DNA of 13,943 bases from an uncultured Oscillospiraceae bacterium (GTDB lineage Bacteria > Bacillota > Clostridia > Oscillospirales > Oscillospiraceae): NCBI GenBank assembly GCA_905234005.1, contig CAJOFW010000053.1, positions 1 to 13,943 on the forward strand, given 5' to 3'. Each line of letters starts with the position of its first letter. The first letter of the stretch is position 1. Positions 1 through 6,455 of this stretch are shown here, one piece after another. Both the position numbers and the translations under genes were made by a program. Under the pieces are notes generated by a model. It did not search any database. It was given only the letters and a program-made list of their open reading frames with translations, and was not told the origin of the DNA.

Positions 1-213
1 CTCACTCTCCGGCGCGGGCAGGATGGCGGGCCTGCCGTCGACGCGGACGGCCCTGCGAGGACAGACCGCGACGCATTGCAGGCAGCCCATGCACGCGCCG
101 CGACCGACGGCGGCGGGGCCGTCGTCCGTCATGCGCAGGTGGCCCATGGCGCAGGTTTTGACGCAGCGCCCGCAGCGGACGCACAGCGAGGGATCAAAGG
201 TGATATCGGGCAT
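1..213 (-). CDS. Dicluster [4Fe-4S] ferredoxin-type protein, N-terminal part (runs off window)
   Basis: The first 71 codons read as MPDITFDPSLCVRCGRCVKTC, followed by a second cluster motif CMGCLQCVAVCP. This gives two C-x2-C-x2-C-x3-C sets (the second as CxxCxxCxxxCP), the classical bacterial 2x[4Fe-4S] ferredoxin fold used for low-potential electron transfer in the cytoplasm. The start at 213 is supported by AGGAG eight bases upstream. No stop is reached before the window edge, so it may be a free ferredoxin of about 70-100 residues or the N-terminal ferredoxin domain of a larger enzyme. Clostridial nitroreductase-family proteins often carry such a domain; that is an inference, since the fused part is not visible. 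It is transcribed divergently from the dipeptidase gene. Confidence 0.85.
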   Translation of the reverse strand, partial: MPDITFDPSLCVRCGRCVKTCAMGHLRMTDDGPAAVGRGACMGCLQCVAVCPRRAVRVDGRPAILPAPESE

Positions 214-244
214 GATAAGCACTCCTGAAAAACTTTCTGCGTAC

Positions 245-273
245 AGTATATCAGATGGTGCATTTTTTTGCAA
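245..273 (-). promoter_or_regulatory. Promoter of the ferredoxin-type gene
   Basis: On the minus strand TTGCAA (268-273) and TATACT (245-250) are separated by exactly 17 bases, a good sigma-A promoter about 30 bases upstream of the start codon. Confidence 0.7.
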
Positions 274-276
274 TTG

Positions 277-285
277 TGATACAAT
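277..285 (+). promoter_or_regulatory. Extended -10 promoter of the dipeptidase gene
   Basis: TG-A-TACAAT (277-285) is an extended -10 element with no convincing -35 box. It lies 45 bases before the start codon and just behind the -35 box of the divergent ferredoxin promoter, so the two polymerases would interfere. Confidence 0.45.
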
Positions 286-329
286 GGAATCCACCATCAC
301 AGACATGGCTCAATGGGGAGGTATGATCC

Positions 330-1719
330 ATGGATCGAAAGCAGATGATCACCGACTGGGTGAACGCCCATCGAACCGAACTGATCGAGGACCTGAAGAC
401 GCTCTGCCGCATCCCGAGCGTAAAGGGCGAGGCGTCGGAGGGAGCGCCATACGGCGAAGGCCCGGCCCGGGCGCTGGCGGCGGCGATGGAGCTGTGCGCC
501 GGTTACGGCTTTGCCGTACAGAACCACGGCGACCGCGTCATGACCGCCGACCTCGGCGACGCGGACGGGCGCGCACTCGATATCCTCGCTCATCTCGACG
601 TTGTGGACGCCTCCGGCGGCGGGTGGGATTCCGACCCGTTCGAGCCGGTCATCCGGGACGACGGCTACATCTACGGCCGGGGCGTGGCGGACGACAAGGG
701 CGGGGCGATCGCGGCGCTGTACGCGATGCGCTGCGTGAAAGAGCTGGGCCTGCCCGTGCGCTCCGGCTGCCGCCTGATTCTCGGCACGGACGAGGAGAGC
801 GGCTCGTCGGACATCGCGTATTATTATAAATATGAGAAGCCCGCGCCGAATACGTTCTCGCCGGACGCGGAGTTCCCCGTCTGCAACGCGGAGAAGGGCA
901 TGTATCGCCTGCGCTTTCGCAAATCGTGGGCGGCGACGGACGCGACGCCGCGTGTGACATCGCTTCACGGCGGTACACGGACAAACGTCGTACCGGCGGA
1001 GGCGTACGCGGACGTGGCCGGTATGCTCCCCCTGCACCTGATGGCCGGGGCGGCGCCGCTCTGCGCGGAGATTGGCGCGGAATGCCGCGTGGAGGAGATC
1101 CCCGGCGGCGCAAGGCTCATCGTGACGGGGCGGGGCTGTCACGCCGCGATGCCGGAGCTTGGCTGCAACGGCAACACGGCGCTCATCCACGTTTTGGCCG
1201 AGCTGCCGCTGGCCGACTGCGAAGCTTGACCGACTGCTGCCGCACGGCGACTGGCTCGGGCGGGCGCTCGGCGTCGCCCAGGCGGACGAAATCACGGGGC
1301 CGCTCACGTGCTCGTTCACGATGATCGACTTCACCGACGGGGGGCTGGAGGGCTTGTGCGACTGCCGCACGCCTCTGTGCGCGGATACGGCAAACTGCAA
1401 GGACGTCGCGGACGGTCGTCTCGCCGCCCTTGGATACGAGCCGGCGGGCATGATGATCCCGCCGCACTACACCCCGGCGGAGGGGGATTTCATCCAAACG
1501 CTTCTGAAGAGCTACGAGACGTATTCCGGCCGGGAGGGCCGCTGCTACGCGATGGGCGGCGGCACATACGTCCACAACATCCCCGGCGGCGTCGCCTTCG
1601 GCATATGCACGTCGGAGGAGGACGTGCGGATGCACAGCCCGAACGAGCGCTACCCGGTCGAGGAGCTGTACCTGTCCGCCGCGATCTTCGCCGATGTGAT
1701 CGCCGAGCTGTGCGGGTGA
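330..1719 (+). pseudogene. pepV: PepV-like M20 dipeptidase, frameshifted
   Basis: Zinc-dependent Xaa-His/beta-Ala-type dipeptidases of the PepV/Sapep group (M20 family) cleave dipeptides in the cytoplasm. The first frame (330-1229) shows AHLDVV (His88, Asp90), VADDKG (Asp121/Asp122), TDEESG (Glu155/Glu156) and SPDAEF (Asp179), which match the di-zinc ligands and catalytic Asp/Glu, then GCHAAMPE (His271). It stops at 1227-1229 after LPLADCEA. The following frame continues at once with LDRLLPHGDWLG and runs to 1719, including the C-terminal MHSPNERY motif. Restoring two bases near 1224 (GCGCTT instead of GCTT) would rejoin the frames as ADCEALDRLLP and give about 463 residues, the normal family size. 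All metal-binding motifs are otherwise intact, so the break is recent or is a sequencing error. The start has GGGGAGG eight bases upstream. Confidence 0.85.
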
Positions 1720-1731
1720 TCGGACAACCTC

Positions 1732-1757
1732 ATACTTTTTCCCCAAAGAAAAAGTAT
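1732..1757. repeat. AT-rich hairpin repeat after the dipeptidase stop
   Basis: ATACTTTTT and AAAAAGTAT form a perfect 9-bp inverted repeat around an 8-base loop, 12 bases after the stop codon. A similar sequence (CTTTTTCCTGAAAGAAAAAG) follows the stop codon of the flavin oxidoreductase at 10654-10673, so this is probably a dispersed 3'-end repeat. It lacks a GC-rich stem and is a weak terminator candidate. Confidence 0.5.
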
Positions 1758-1853
1758 CAAAAAGAACTTTGTATTCGATCGAAAAGGCAGCGTTCCCAAG
1801 GCATTGTGCCCGGTAACGGAACGAAGTTTTTAATAAGAGAACGGTATCAAAGC

Positions 1854-1886
1854 AAAAAAAGAGACGCGTTATGCAACGCGTCTCTT
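1854..1886 (-). terminator. Intrinsic terminator, minus-strand polarity
   Basis: AAGAGACGCGTT and AACGCGTCTCTT (1859-1870, 1875-1886) form a perfect 12-bp stem with an ATGC loop. On the minus strand it is followed by seven T; on the plus strand the T-run is missing. It would therefore stop transcripts entering from the right, although no minus-strand gene lies there. It ends where the arsR -35 box begins. Confidence 0.6.
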
Positions 1887-1934
1887 GACATATGAAAACA
1901 AACGTGCTAACATATGATTAATCGTTCATATGTT
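1885..1934 (+). promoter_or_regulatory. Promoter and ArsR/SmtB-type operator of the metal operon
   Basis: TTGACA (1885-1890) and TAACAT (1908-1913) with a 17-base spacer make a near-consensus promoter. Overlapping the -10 and the start point is an inverted repeat with arms AACATATGA (1909-1917) and TCATATGTT (1926-1934), in the style of SmtB/CadC-family operators, which are AT-rich imperfect palindromes over the promoter. Binding by the metal-free repressor would block initiation, and zinc, cadmium or lead would relieve it. The match is to the general family type, not to a tested site. Confidence 0.7.
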
Positions 1935-2013
1935 ATTCTTTTTGCGAATACGATCGCGGCGGTATGCGTTATAATGACGCGGCCGGAGGCGATACGGAAG
2001 GGGGGCGGACATC

Positions 2014-2382
2014 ATGCGGTCACCGGAGACGGACGAACTCGATCTGTGCGGCTTTCTCTGTGTCCACGAGCAGACGGTGGCGCGGGTGCTGCGCGATATG
2101 CCGGACGACGAGACGCTGTACGATCTCGCGGAGCTGTTCAAGGTATTCGGCGATTCGACGCGGATACGCATCCTGTACGCGCTGTTCGAGGCGGAGCTTT
2201 GCGTGTGCGATATCGCGCAGCTTCTCGGCCTGACGCAGTCCGCCGTGAGCCACCAGCTCCGCGTTCTCAAGGGCAGCCGCCTCGTCCGGCCCCGCCGGGA
2301 GGGGAAGACCGTCTTCTACTCCCTCGCGGACGACCATGTGCGCAAAATCATCGCGCAGGGCATGGATCATATAAGCGAATAG
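2014..2382 (+). CDS. ArsR/SmtB-family metal-sensing repressor (Zn/Cd/Pb type)
   Basis: This 122-residue winged-helix repressor is intact. Residues 38-104 carry the ArsR fold (DLAELFKVFGDSTRIRILYAL, then the TQSAVSHQLRVLK recognition helix). Two metal-site signatures are visible: ELCVCD in the alpha-3 position (Cys63, Cys65), as in CadC/ArsR-type sites, together with N-terminal Cys12, Cys16 and His18; and the alpha-5 motif Asp106-x-His108-x10-His119-x2-Glu122, as in SmtB/CzrA/ZiaR zinc sensors. Zn, Cd or Pb sensing is therefore likely. It is the first gene of an operon with a metallochaperone and a P1B ATPase. A G-rich ribosome binding site precedes ATG 2014. The last 64 bases of the gene are duplicated in inverted form inside the ATPase gene at 3337-3400. 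Confidence 0.92.
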   Translation: MRSPETDELDLCGFLCVHEQTVARVLRDMPDDETLYDLAELFKVFGDSTRIRILYALFEAELCVCDIAQLLGLTQSAVSHQLRVLKGSRLVRPRREGKTVFYSLADDHVRKIIAQGMDHISE

Positions 2383-2557
2383 ACAATCGCCGCCGGACGC
2401 GAAGCCCCGAAAACGCGTAAAGCCCGGAAGCGAATACAGGGAGCGAATACAGCTTTTTGAGAGTTATTATTTATAGTTATTATTTATAATGGTATATTAA
2501 AACAAAACAGGGAGGATTTGAGCCATGAAGAAGACCTATAAGCTTGTCGATCTCGAC
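2319..2557. repeat. Left arm of a diverged inverted repeat (arsR tail to copZ head)
   Basis: This segment covers the last codons of arsR, the intergenic region, and the copZ ribosome binding site with its first 11 codons. It recurs in reverse orientation at 3151-3400 with about 13 substitutions and four indels (13, 26, 1 and 1 bases). In the coding parts the differences are synonymous (ATA/ATT, TAT/TAC, GAT/GAC). The arms enclose the rest of copZ and the N-terminal part of the ATPase gene. Confidence 0.95.
2426..2490 (+). promoter_or_regulatory. Short tandem repeats upstream of copZ
   Basis: Two 13-base units (GGAAGCGAATACA, GGGAGCGAATACA) at 2426-2451 are followed by a perfect 13-base duplication AGTTATTATTTAT at 2462-2487 that ends in TATAAT. 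The inverted copy at 3151-3400 has four units of the first repeat and one of the second. The AT-rich stretch could hold an internal promoter, but no well-spaced -35 box is visible. Confidence 0.6.
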
Positions 2558-2743
2558 TGCGCGAACTGTGCGCGGAAGATGCAGGACGCCATATCGAAGC
2601 TGGACGGCGTGAACGACGCGACCGTGAGCTTCATGACGCAGAAGCTGACGATCGACGCGGACGACGCCCGGTTTGACGACATCATGCGGGATGTCGTGCG
2701 CTGCATCCGGCGTGTGGAGCCGGACTGCGAGGTCGTGCTGTGA
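2525..2743 (+). CDS. copZ: Heavy-metal-associated (HMA) domain metallochaperone
   Basis: A 72-residue single HMA domain with the metal loop DLDCANC (Cys12, Cys15) and the usual beta-alpha-beta-beta-alpha-beta length. Such proteins deliver soft metal ions to P1B-type ATPases or act as their detached N-terminal domain. Because the ATPase that follows is of the Zn/Cd/Pb type and has no HMA domain of its own, this protein probably supplies that function; DCANCA is common in Zn/Cd systems, so the copZ label is generic. The GGGAGG site lies 9 bases before ATG 2525. The stop codon overlaps the GTG start of the ATPase by four bases (GTGA), which indicates translational coupling. The gene is intact, although its partner is broken. 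Confidence 0.88.
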   Translation: MKKTYKLVDLDCANCARKMQDAISKLDGVNDATVSFMTQKLTIDADDARFDDIMRDVVRCIRRVEPDCEVVL

Positions 2744-4621
2744 AGCGTCTGCGTGACATATACGCGGAGCTGACCGGAAAGCAGAAGAAGCTCCTGCACC
2801 GCATCGCGCTCGCGGCGGCGCTGCTCGTTTTGGCGGCGCTTGTGCCGGTGGAGGGGCTGTGGCGGCTGCCGCTGTTTGCCGTGCCGTACCTGATCGCGGG
2901 CTGGCCCGTGCTGCGCAAGGCGGGCGTCAACATCGTACACGGTCAGGTGTTCGACGAGAACTTCCTGATGAGCCTTGCGACGATCGGGGCGCTGATACTG
3001 GGCGAATACGCCGAGGCCGCCGGGGTCATGCTGTTCTTCCAGGTGGGGGAGCTGTTTGAGAGCGTCGCGGTGGAGCGCTCAAGGCGGTCGATCTCCGCGC
3101 TCATGGACATCCGCCCCGACAGCGCGAATCTTCTGCGCGGCGAGGAGATCGTCGAGGTCGACAAGCTTGTAGGTCTTCTTCATGGCTCAAATCCTCCTTG
3201 TTGCGTTTCAATATACCATTATAAATAATAACTCTCAAAAAACTGTATTCGCTCCCTGTATCCGCTTCCTGTATTCGCTCCCTGTATCCGCTTCCGGTCT
3301 TCCGTGTTTTCGGGCTTCGCGCCCGGCGGCGATTGTCTATTCGCTAATATGATCCATGCCCTGCGCGATGATTTTGCGCACATGGTCGTCCGCGAGGGAG
3401 CGCAAGGCGAAGGCGGAGAGCTTCATCACGAAATTCGCCCGGTACTACACCCCGGCCGTCGTGATCGGCGCGGTGGCGCTCGCGGTCATCCCGCCGCTGT
3501 TTCTCGGAGACTTTGCGGAGTGGGCGCGGCGCGCGCTCATCTTCCTCGTCATCTCGTGTCCGTGCGCGCTTGTGATCTCGGTGCCGCTCGCGTTTTTCGG
3601 CGCGATCGGCGGCGCGTCGAGGCAGGGCGTGCTCATCAAGGGCGGCGGCTTCTTCGAGCTTCTGAACAAGGCCGGCGCGGTCGTATTCGACAAAACCGGC
3701 ACACTGACACGCGGCGCCTTCACGGTCACGGCCCTGGAGCCGGCCGCCGGCGTGAGCGAGGACACGCTTCTGATGCTCGCCGCCCTCGCCGAGACGCACT
3801 CCACGCACCCGATCGCGAAGGCCCTGTGCGGCGCGTACACGGGCGACGCGGACCCGGGCCGTGTGACGGACGTACACGAGGAACCGGGCTTCGGCGTGGA
3901 GGCGGTCATCGACGGCGTGCCCGTCTGCGCCGGGAACGAACGCCAGATGGAGCGTCACGGCATCCGCCTGCCCGGCGGCCGCGCCGCCGTGACCGGGGCG
4001 GTGGTCTACGTCGCCCGGGACGGCAGGTATATGGGCCGCTGCGTCGTCGCCGACACGCTCAAGGACTCTTCCGCCGATGTGATCCGTACGCTCAGAGAGC
4101 GCGGCGTCACGACGGTCATGCTGACCGGCGACACGATCGAGGCCGGCACCGCCGTCGCCTCGGCGCTTGGACTTGACCACGTATACACCCAGCTTCTGCC
4201 CGGAGACAAGGTCGAACGGCTCGAGCGGCACATGGCCGAGACGAAGCAGGCGGGCAAAACGCTCGTTTACGTCGGCGACGGCGTCAACGACGCGCCGGTT
4301 CTGGCCCGGGCGGACGTCGGCGTCGCGATGGGAGCGCTTGGCTCCGACGCCGCGATCGAGGCGGCCGACATCGTGCTGATGGACGACGACCCGGCGCGGC
4401 TGCTCACCGCCATGGACATATCGAAGCGGTGTATGCGGATCGTCCGGGAGAATATCGTGTTTTCCCTCGCGGTCAAGGGGCTGTTTCTGCTGCTCGGCGC
4501 GTTGGGCCTTGCGAATATGTGGGAGGCCGTGTTTGCCGACGTGGGCGTCGCCGTCATCGCCATCGTAAACGCGACGCGGATGCTGCGAACGCGAAATGAA
4601 TCTAAATTGAATGTAGATTAA
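2740..4621 (+). pseudogene. Zn/Cd/Pb P1B-type ATPase, actuator domain replaced by inverted DNA
   Basis: Heavy-metal exporters of the ZntA/CadA group pump Zn2+, Cd2+ or Pb2+ out through the membrane. The N-terminal part (2740-3162) has the first membrane helices and ends at GEEIVEVD, where the actuator domain should begin. The C-terminal part, in another frame from about 3398 (RKAKAESFITKFARYY), has the membrane motif CPC (VISCPCALVIS), the phosphorylation motif DKTGTLTRG, THPIAK, TGD and GDGVNDAP, and ends normally at 4621. Roughly 90 residues between the two, including the TGES phosphatase motif, are missing and replaced by 3151-3400, an inverted copy of upstream operon DNA. Translation from the GTG start stops at 3228 after 162 codons. 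The protein cannot pump: without the TGES loop dephosphorylation fails, and the two halves are out of frame. Confidence 0.9.
3151..3400. repeat. Right arm of the inverted repeat, patched into the ATPase gene
   Basis: Reading on the minus strand, this patch holds the copZ head (start codon, ribosome binding site GGAGG, codons MKKTYKLVDLD), the intergenic region and the arsR tail. The left junction lies in a 12-base near-identity: ATPase GTCGAGGTCGAC against GTCGAGATCGAC in the reversed copZ. The right junction shares GAG or GGGAG. Positions 3244-3295 hold four 13-base repeat units (TGTATTCGCTCCC / TGTATCCGCTTCC alternating), against two in the left arm. The patch replaces about 276 bases of expected ATPase sequence; it is not a simple insertion. 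Confidence 0.93.
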
Positions 4622-4633
4622 CGTCAAGTTGCG

Positions 4634-4657
4634 TTTATATAGTCTTTTATATAGTCT
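4634..4657. repeat. Perfect 12-bp tandem duplication
   Basis: TTTATATAGTCT occurs twice without a gap directly after the ATPase stop codon. It looks like a replication-slippage product with no visible function. Confidence 0.8.
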
Positions 4658-4700
4658 TATACGGCGAAGAAACGTCTGTATGGATGGTTGGCGTTCAATG

Positions 4701-4736
4701 GTGCAGCGCTGCATTTTGAATCAAGCAGCGCTGCAC
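4701..4736. repeat. Two copies of a palindromic 10-mer, 12-bp hairpin
   Basis: GCAGCGCTGC, itself a perfect palindrome, occurs at 4703-4712 and 4725-4734, with centres 22 bp apart (about two helical turns). With the flanking GT/AC the pair forms a perfect 12-bp stem around a 12-base AT-rich loop. No T-run follows, so it is not a terminator by itself. Confidence 0.7.
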
Positions 4737-4750
4737 GGCGAAATAAAACG

Positions 4751-4804
4751 AAAACGCAAACGCCGGAGGTCGGGGAAAGCCCTGACCTCCGGCGTTTGCG
4801 TTTT
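4751..4804. terminator. Bidirectional intrinsic terminator, 25-bp stem
   Basis: AAAACGCAAACGCCGGAGGT at 4751-4770 pairs with its exact complement ending at 4804. The stem closes on an AAAG tetraloop through GGGG/CCCT (one G-U pair). It begins with AAAA and ends with TTTT, so it serves the ATPase operon on the plus strand and the small coiled-coil gene on the minus strand, which end head to head here. Confidence 0.9.
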
Positions 4805-4818
4805 CAGAAGCAAGATGA

Positions 4819-5157
4819 TTACTGCTTGTTGAGATATGCCAGAATCTCCTCGGCGGACTTGCCGCTGCCGACGAGCGTGGAAACGACCTTTTCGATCTCC
4901 TTCTTCTGGACGGCGGCGACGGCAACGGCGTCGGCCTGCTCCTTTTTCTCCTCCAGCACGGTGAGCGTCCTCGTGGCGGTGCGAAGCTCTTTTTTCTTGG
5001 TTTTGAGCTGCTCCTTGAGGTTCTCCTGCGCGGTGAGGAGCTTGTTGAGCTCCTGATCCAGCTTACGGATTACGACCTTCTGCTCGGCGATTTTATCGTC
5101 CAGCAGGGCCTCGGAGAGAAGAGTCTTCTTGTTTTTGCTTCCCTTTGGTCTCGACAT
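4819..5157 (-). CDS. Small basic coiled-coil protein with N-terminal RPKGSKN motif
   Basis: A 112-residue protein starting MSRPKGSKNKK. The RPKGS segment resembles an AT-hook-like minor-groove contact seen at the start of many short clostridial hypothetical proteins. Residues of about 20-85 are almost all Lys, Glu, Gln, Leu and Arg with heptad-like spacing (KLDQELNKLLTAQENLKEQL), a long coiled coil. The C-terminus (SGKSAEEILAYLNKQ) looks like a short helix with a hydrophobic face. ATG 5157 is chosen because GGGGGGTGA precedes it at a proper distance; a TTG at 5172 would add five residues. The gene is monocistronic, with its own promoter and terminator. DNA binding is inferred from composition only; the function is unknown. 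Confidence 0.75.
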   Translation of the reverse strand: MSRPKGSKNKKTLLSEALLDDKIAEQKVVIRKLDQELNKLLTAQENLKEQLKTKKKELRTATRTLTVLEEKKEQADAVAVAAVQKKEIEKVVSTLVGSGKSAEEILAYLNKQ

Positions 5158-5210
5158 AAATTCACCCCCCAATGGTTATTTGCAATTGGAATTCTTGTTT
5201 GACCGTATGT

Positions 5211-5239
5211 AGTATAGCGCATTTTCATTTCAATTGCAA
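5211..5239 (-). promoter_or_regulatory. Promoter of the coiled-coil gene
   Basis: On the minus strand TTGCAA (5234-5239) and TATACT (5211-5216) lie 17 bases apart, the same hexamers and spacing as at 245-273. The start codon follows about 54 bases downstream of the -10 box. Confidence 0.75.
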
Positions 5240-5270
5240 GCGTTTATTTCAAAAAATCGGGGGAAAACTG

Positions 5271-5320
5271 AAAAAAATCGGGCAATAACCGGGGCGAAGG
5301 GGTGAAAGCGGGTTATTTGC
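5271..5320 (-). terminator. Probable terminator of the degV gene
   Basis: Reading on the minus strand, GCAAATAACC pairs with GGTTATTGC (one bulged A) and is followed by CCGATTTTTTT. It lies about 90 bases after the degV stop. The loop is long (about 20 bases), so the call is moderate. Confidence 0.45.
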
Positions 5321-5408
5321 GATTCAGGTTATTCGTCGGATGAGACAGAAAGGAAAATGATTTCATCTCTCTCATAGCGCTTTCCGCACGCGGATGCGGA
5401 TGAACGTG

Positions 5409-6251
5409 TTATTTTCGATAAAACAGGATACCCAGGCAGCCCGGCCCGCAGTGGCCGGAGACGGTGCATCCGGCGCGGGTATGGATGACCTCCTCGAACG
5501 GCACGCAGGAACGGACGGTCTTTTCCACGAGCGACCGGGTTTCCTCGTCGAAGCCGGAATCGGTAATGAATATGCGGCGCGGATCGACGGTCTCCGGCTC
5601 GGCGAGCATATCCTTTACATAGGATACGAGGCACGACCGGATGTCGCCGCGATATTTCTTTCCGACGCTCATGCGGCCGTCACGCACGACGATGCACGGC
5701 CGCAGGCGCAAAAGGTTCGCCCCCAGGGCGGCGACGGCGGTGCAGCGACCGCCCCGGCGCAGGTATTCGAGCGTGGAGAGGACGAAGCTCACGTCAAGCT
5801 TTTGCTTTCGTTCGTCCAGCTCGCGCTTGATATCCGCCGCCGCCATGCCCTGCCCGGCGAGGATGCAGGCGTCGAGAACGAGGTGTCCGATGCCCGTGGA
5901 GAGGTTGCGGCTGTCCACGACATGGACGCTGCCAAGCTCCTCGGCCGCGATGCAGGCGTTCTGATAGCAGGCGGACATCTCGCTGCTGATCGTGAAATGG
6001 ACGATCGCGTCATAGTCCTTCAGGAGGGCGGAGAAGGCGTCCGTGTACTGCTGGACGTTGACAGCCGCCGTGGAGGCGCTGCCGCCGGTGGACTCCGTGA
6101 TCTCGAGCATCCGCTCGGGCGTGATGTCCACGCCGTCCAGATAGGTTTTGCCGTCGCAGGTGACGGAGAGGGGGATGATATCAATACCGTACTGCCCGGT
6201 GAGCGCGGCGCTGAGGTCGCAGGTGCTGTCTGCGGTGATTTTGATTTTCAT
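5409..6251 (-). CDS. DegV family fatty-acid-binding protein
   Basis: The 280-residue protein has the family hallmarks: N-terminal MKIKITADSTCDLS, the central STAAVN segment where most homologs have TSQP, FTISSEMSACYQNA (usual form ISSxLSGTYQSA), the RGGRC stretch and the C-terminal GHCGPGCLGILFY. DegV/FakB proteins bind a fatty acid between two alpha/beta domains; FakB paralogs hand it to the kinase FakA for phosphorylation and entry into phospholipid synthesis. No fakA is visible, so whether this copy is a FakB cannot be decided. The C-terminal motif has Cys where Ala is usual (GPGCLG). Its length is normal. The ribosome binding site is weak (GAGG, 10 bases upstream). Confidence 0.92.
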   Translation of the reverse strand: MKIKITADSTCDLSAALTGQYGIDIIPLSVTCDGKTYLDGVDITPERMLEITESTGGSASTAAVNVQQYTDAFSALLKDYDAIVHFTISSEMSACYQNACIAAEELGSVHVVDSRNLSTGIGHLVLDACILAGQGMAAADIKRELDERKQKLDVSFVLSTLEYLRRGGRCTAVAALGANLLRLRPCIVVRDGRMSVGKKYRGDIRSCLVSYVKDMLAEPETVDPRRIFITDSGFDEETRSLVEKTVRSCVPFEEVIHTRAGCTVSGHCGPGCLGILFYRK

Positions 6252-6289
6252 GGCTTAACGGCCTCGTTTCTTGTAATACTGTCAGGCAC

Positions 6290-6318
6290 ATTGTAATATA
6301 ACCGCGGCAAAAACGCAA
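6290..6318 (-). promoter_or_regulatory. Promoter of the degV gene
   Basis: TTGCGT (6313-6318) and TACAAT (6290-6295) on the minus strand are 17 bases apart, about 40 bases upstream of the start codon. Confidence 0.6.
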
Positions 6319-6368
6319 TGGGAAACGCCGTTCCGGGGGATAATCTTCCGGATTTCGGACGATTAGCC

Positions 6369-6397
6369 TTGATTTCCCGCCGGATTCAGGATAGAAT
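6369..6397 (+). promoter_or_regulatory. Promoter of the TPR-prfB operon
   Basis: TTGATT (6369-6374) and TAGAAT (6392-6397) with a 17-base spacer precede GGGAGG (6440-6445) and the ATG at 6456. Confidence 0.6.
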
Positions 6398-6455
6398 AGG
6401 TTCATAACATAATTAAAATCAGATACGATCCTATGATCAGGGAGGTACACCCGCC

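Noticed and set aside
2557..3150. Phase-variable invertible segment between the two inverted arms
   Set aside because: Flipping the segment would not restore the ATPase because the actuator coding sequence is absent in either orientation; no recombinase gene is nearby.
3160..3183. Minus-strand small gene from the duplicated copZ start
   Set aside because: The frame leaves the copZ head after 11 codons and ends after about 24 codons in antisense ATPase sequence.
3356..4621. Possible re-initiated, truncated ATPase starting at ATG 3356
   Set aside because: The frame is open, but the start lies inside the reversed arsR tail, without a ribosome binding site; the product would lack the actuator domain and the first helices.
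3344..4714. Minus-strand open frame of 456 codons opposite the ATPase gene
   Set aside because: It is a shadow of the ATPase C-terminal part and has no recognisable domain.
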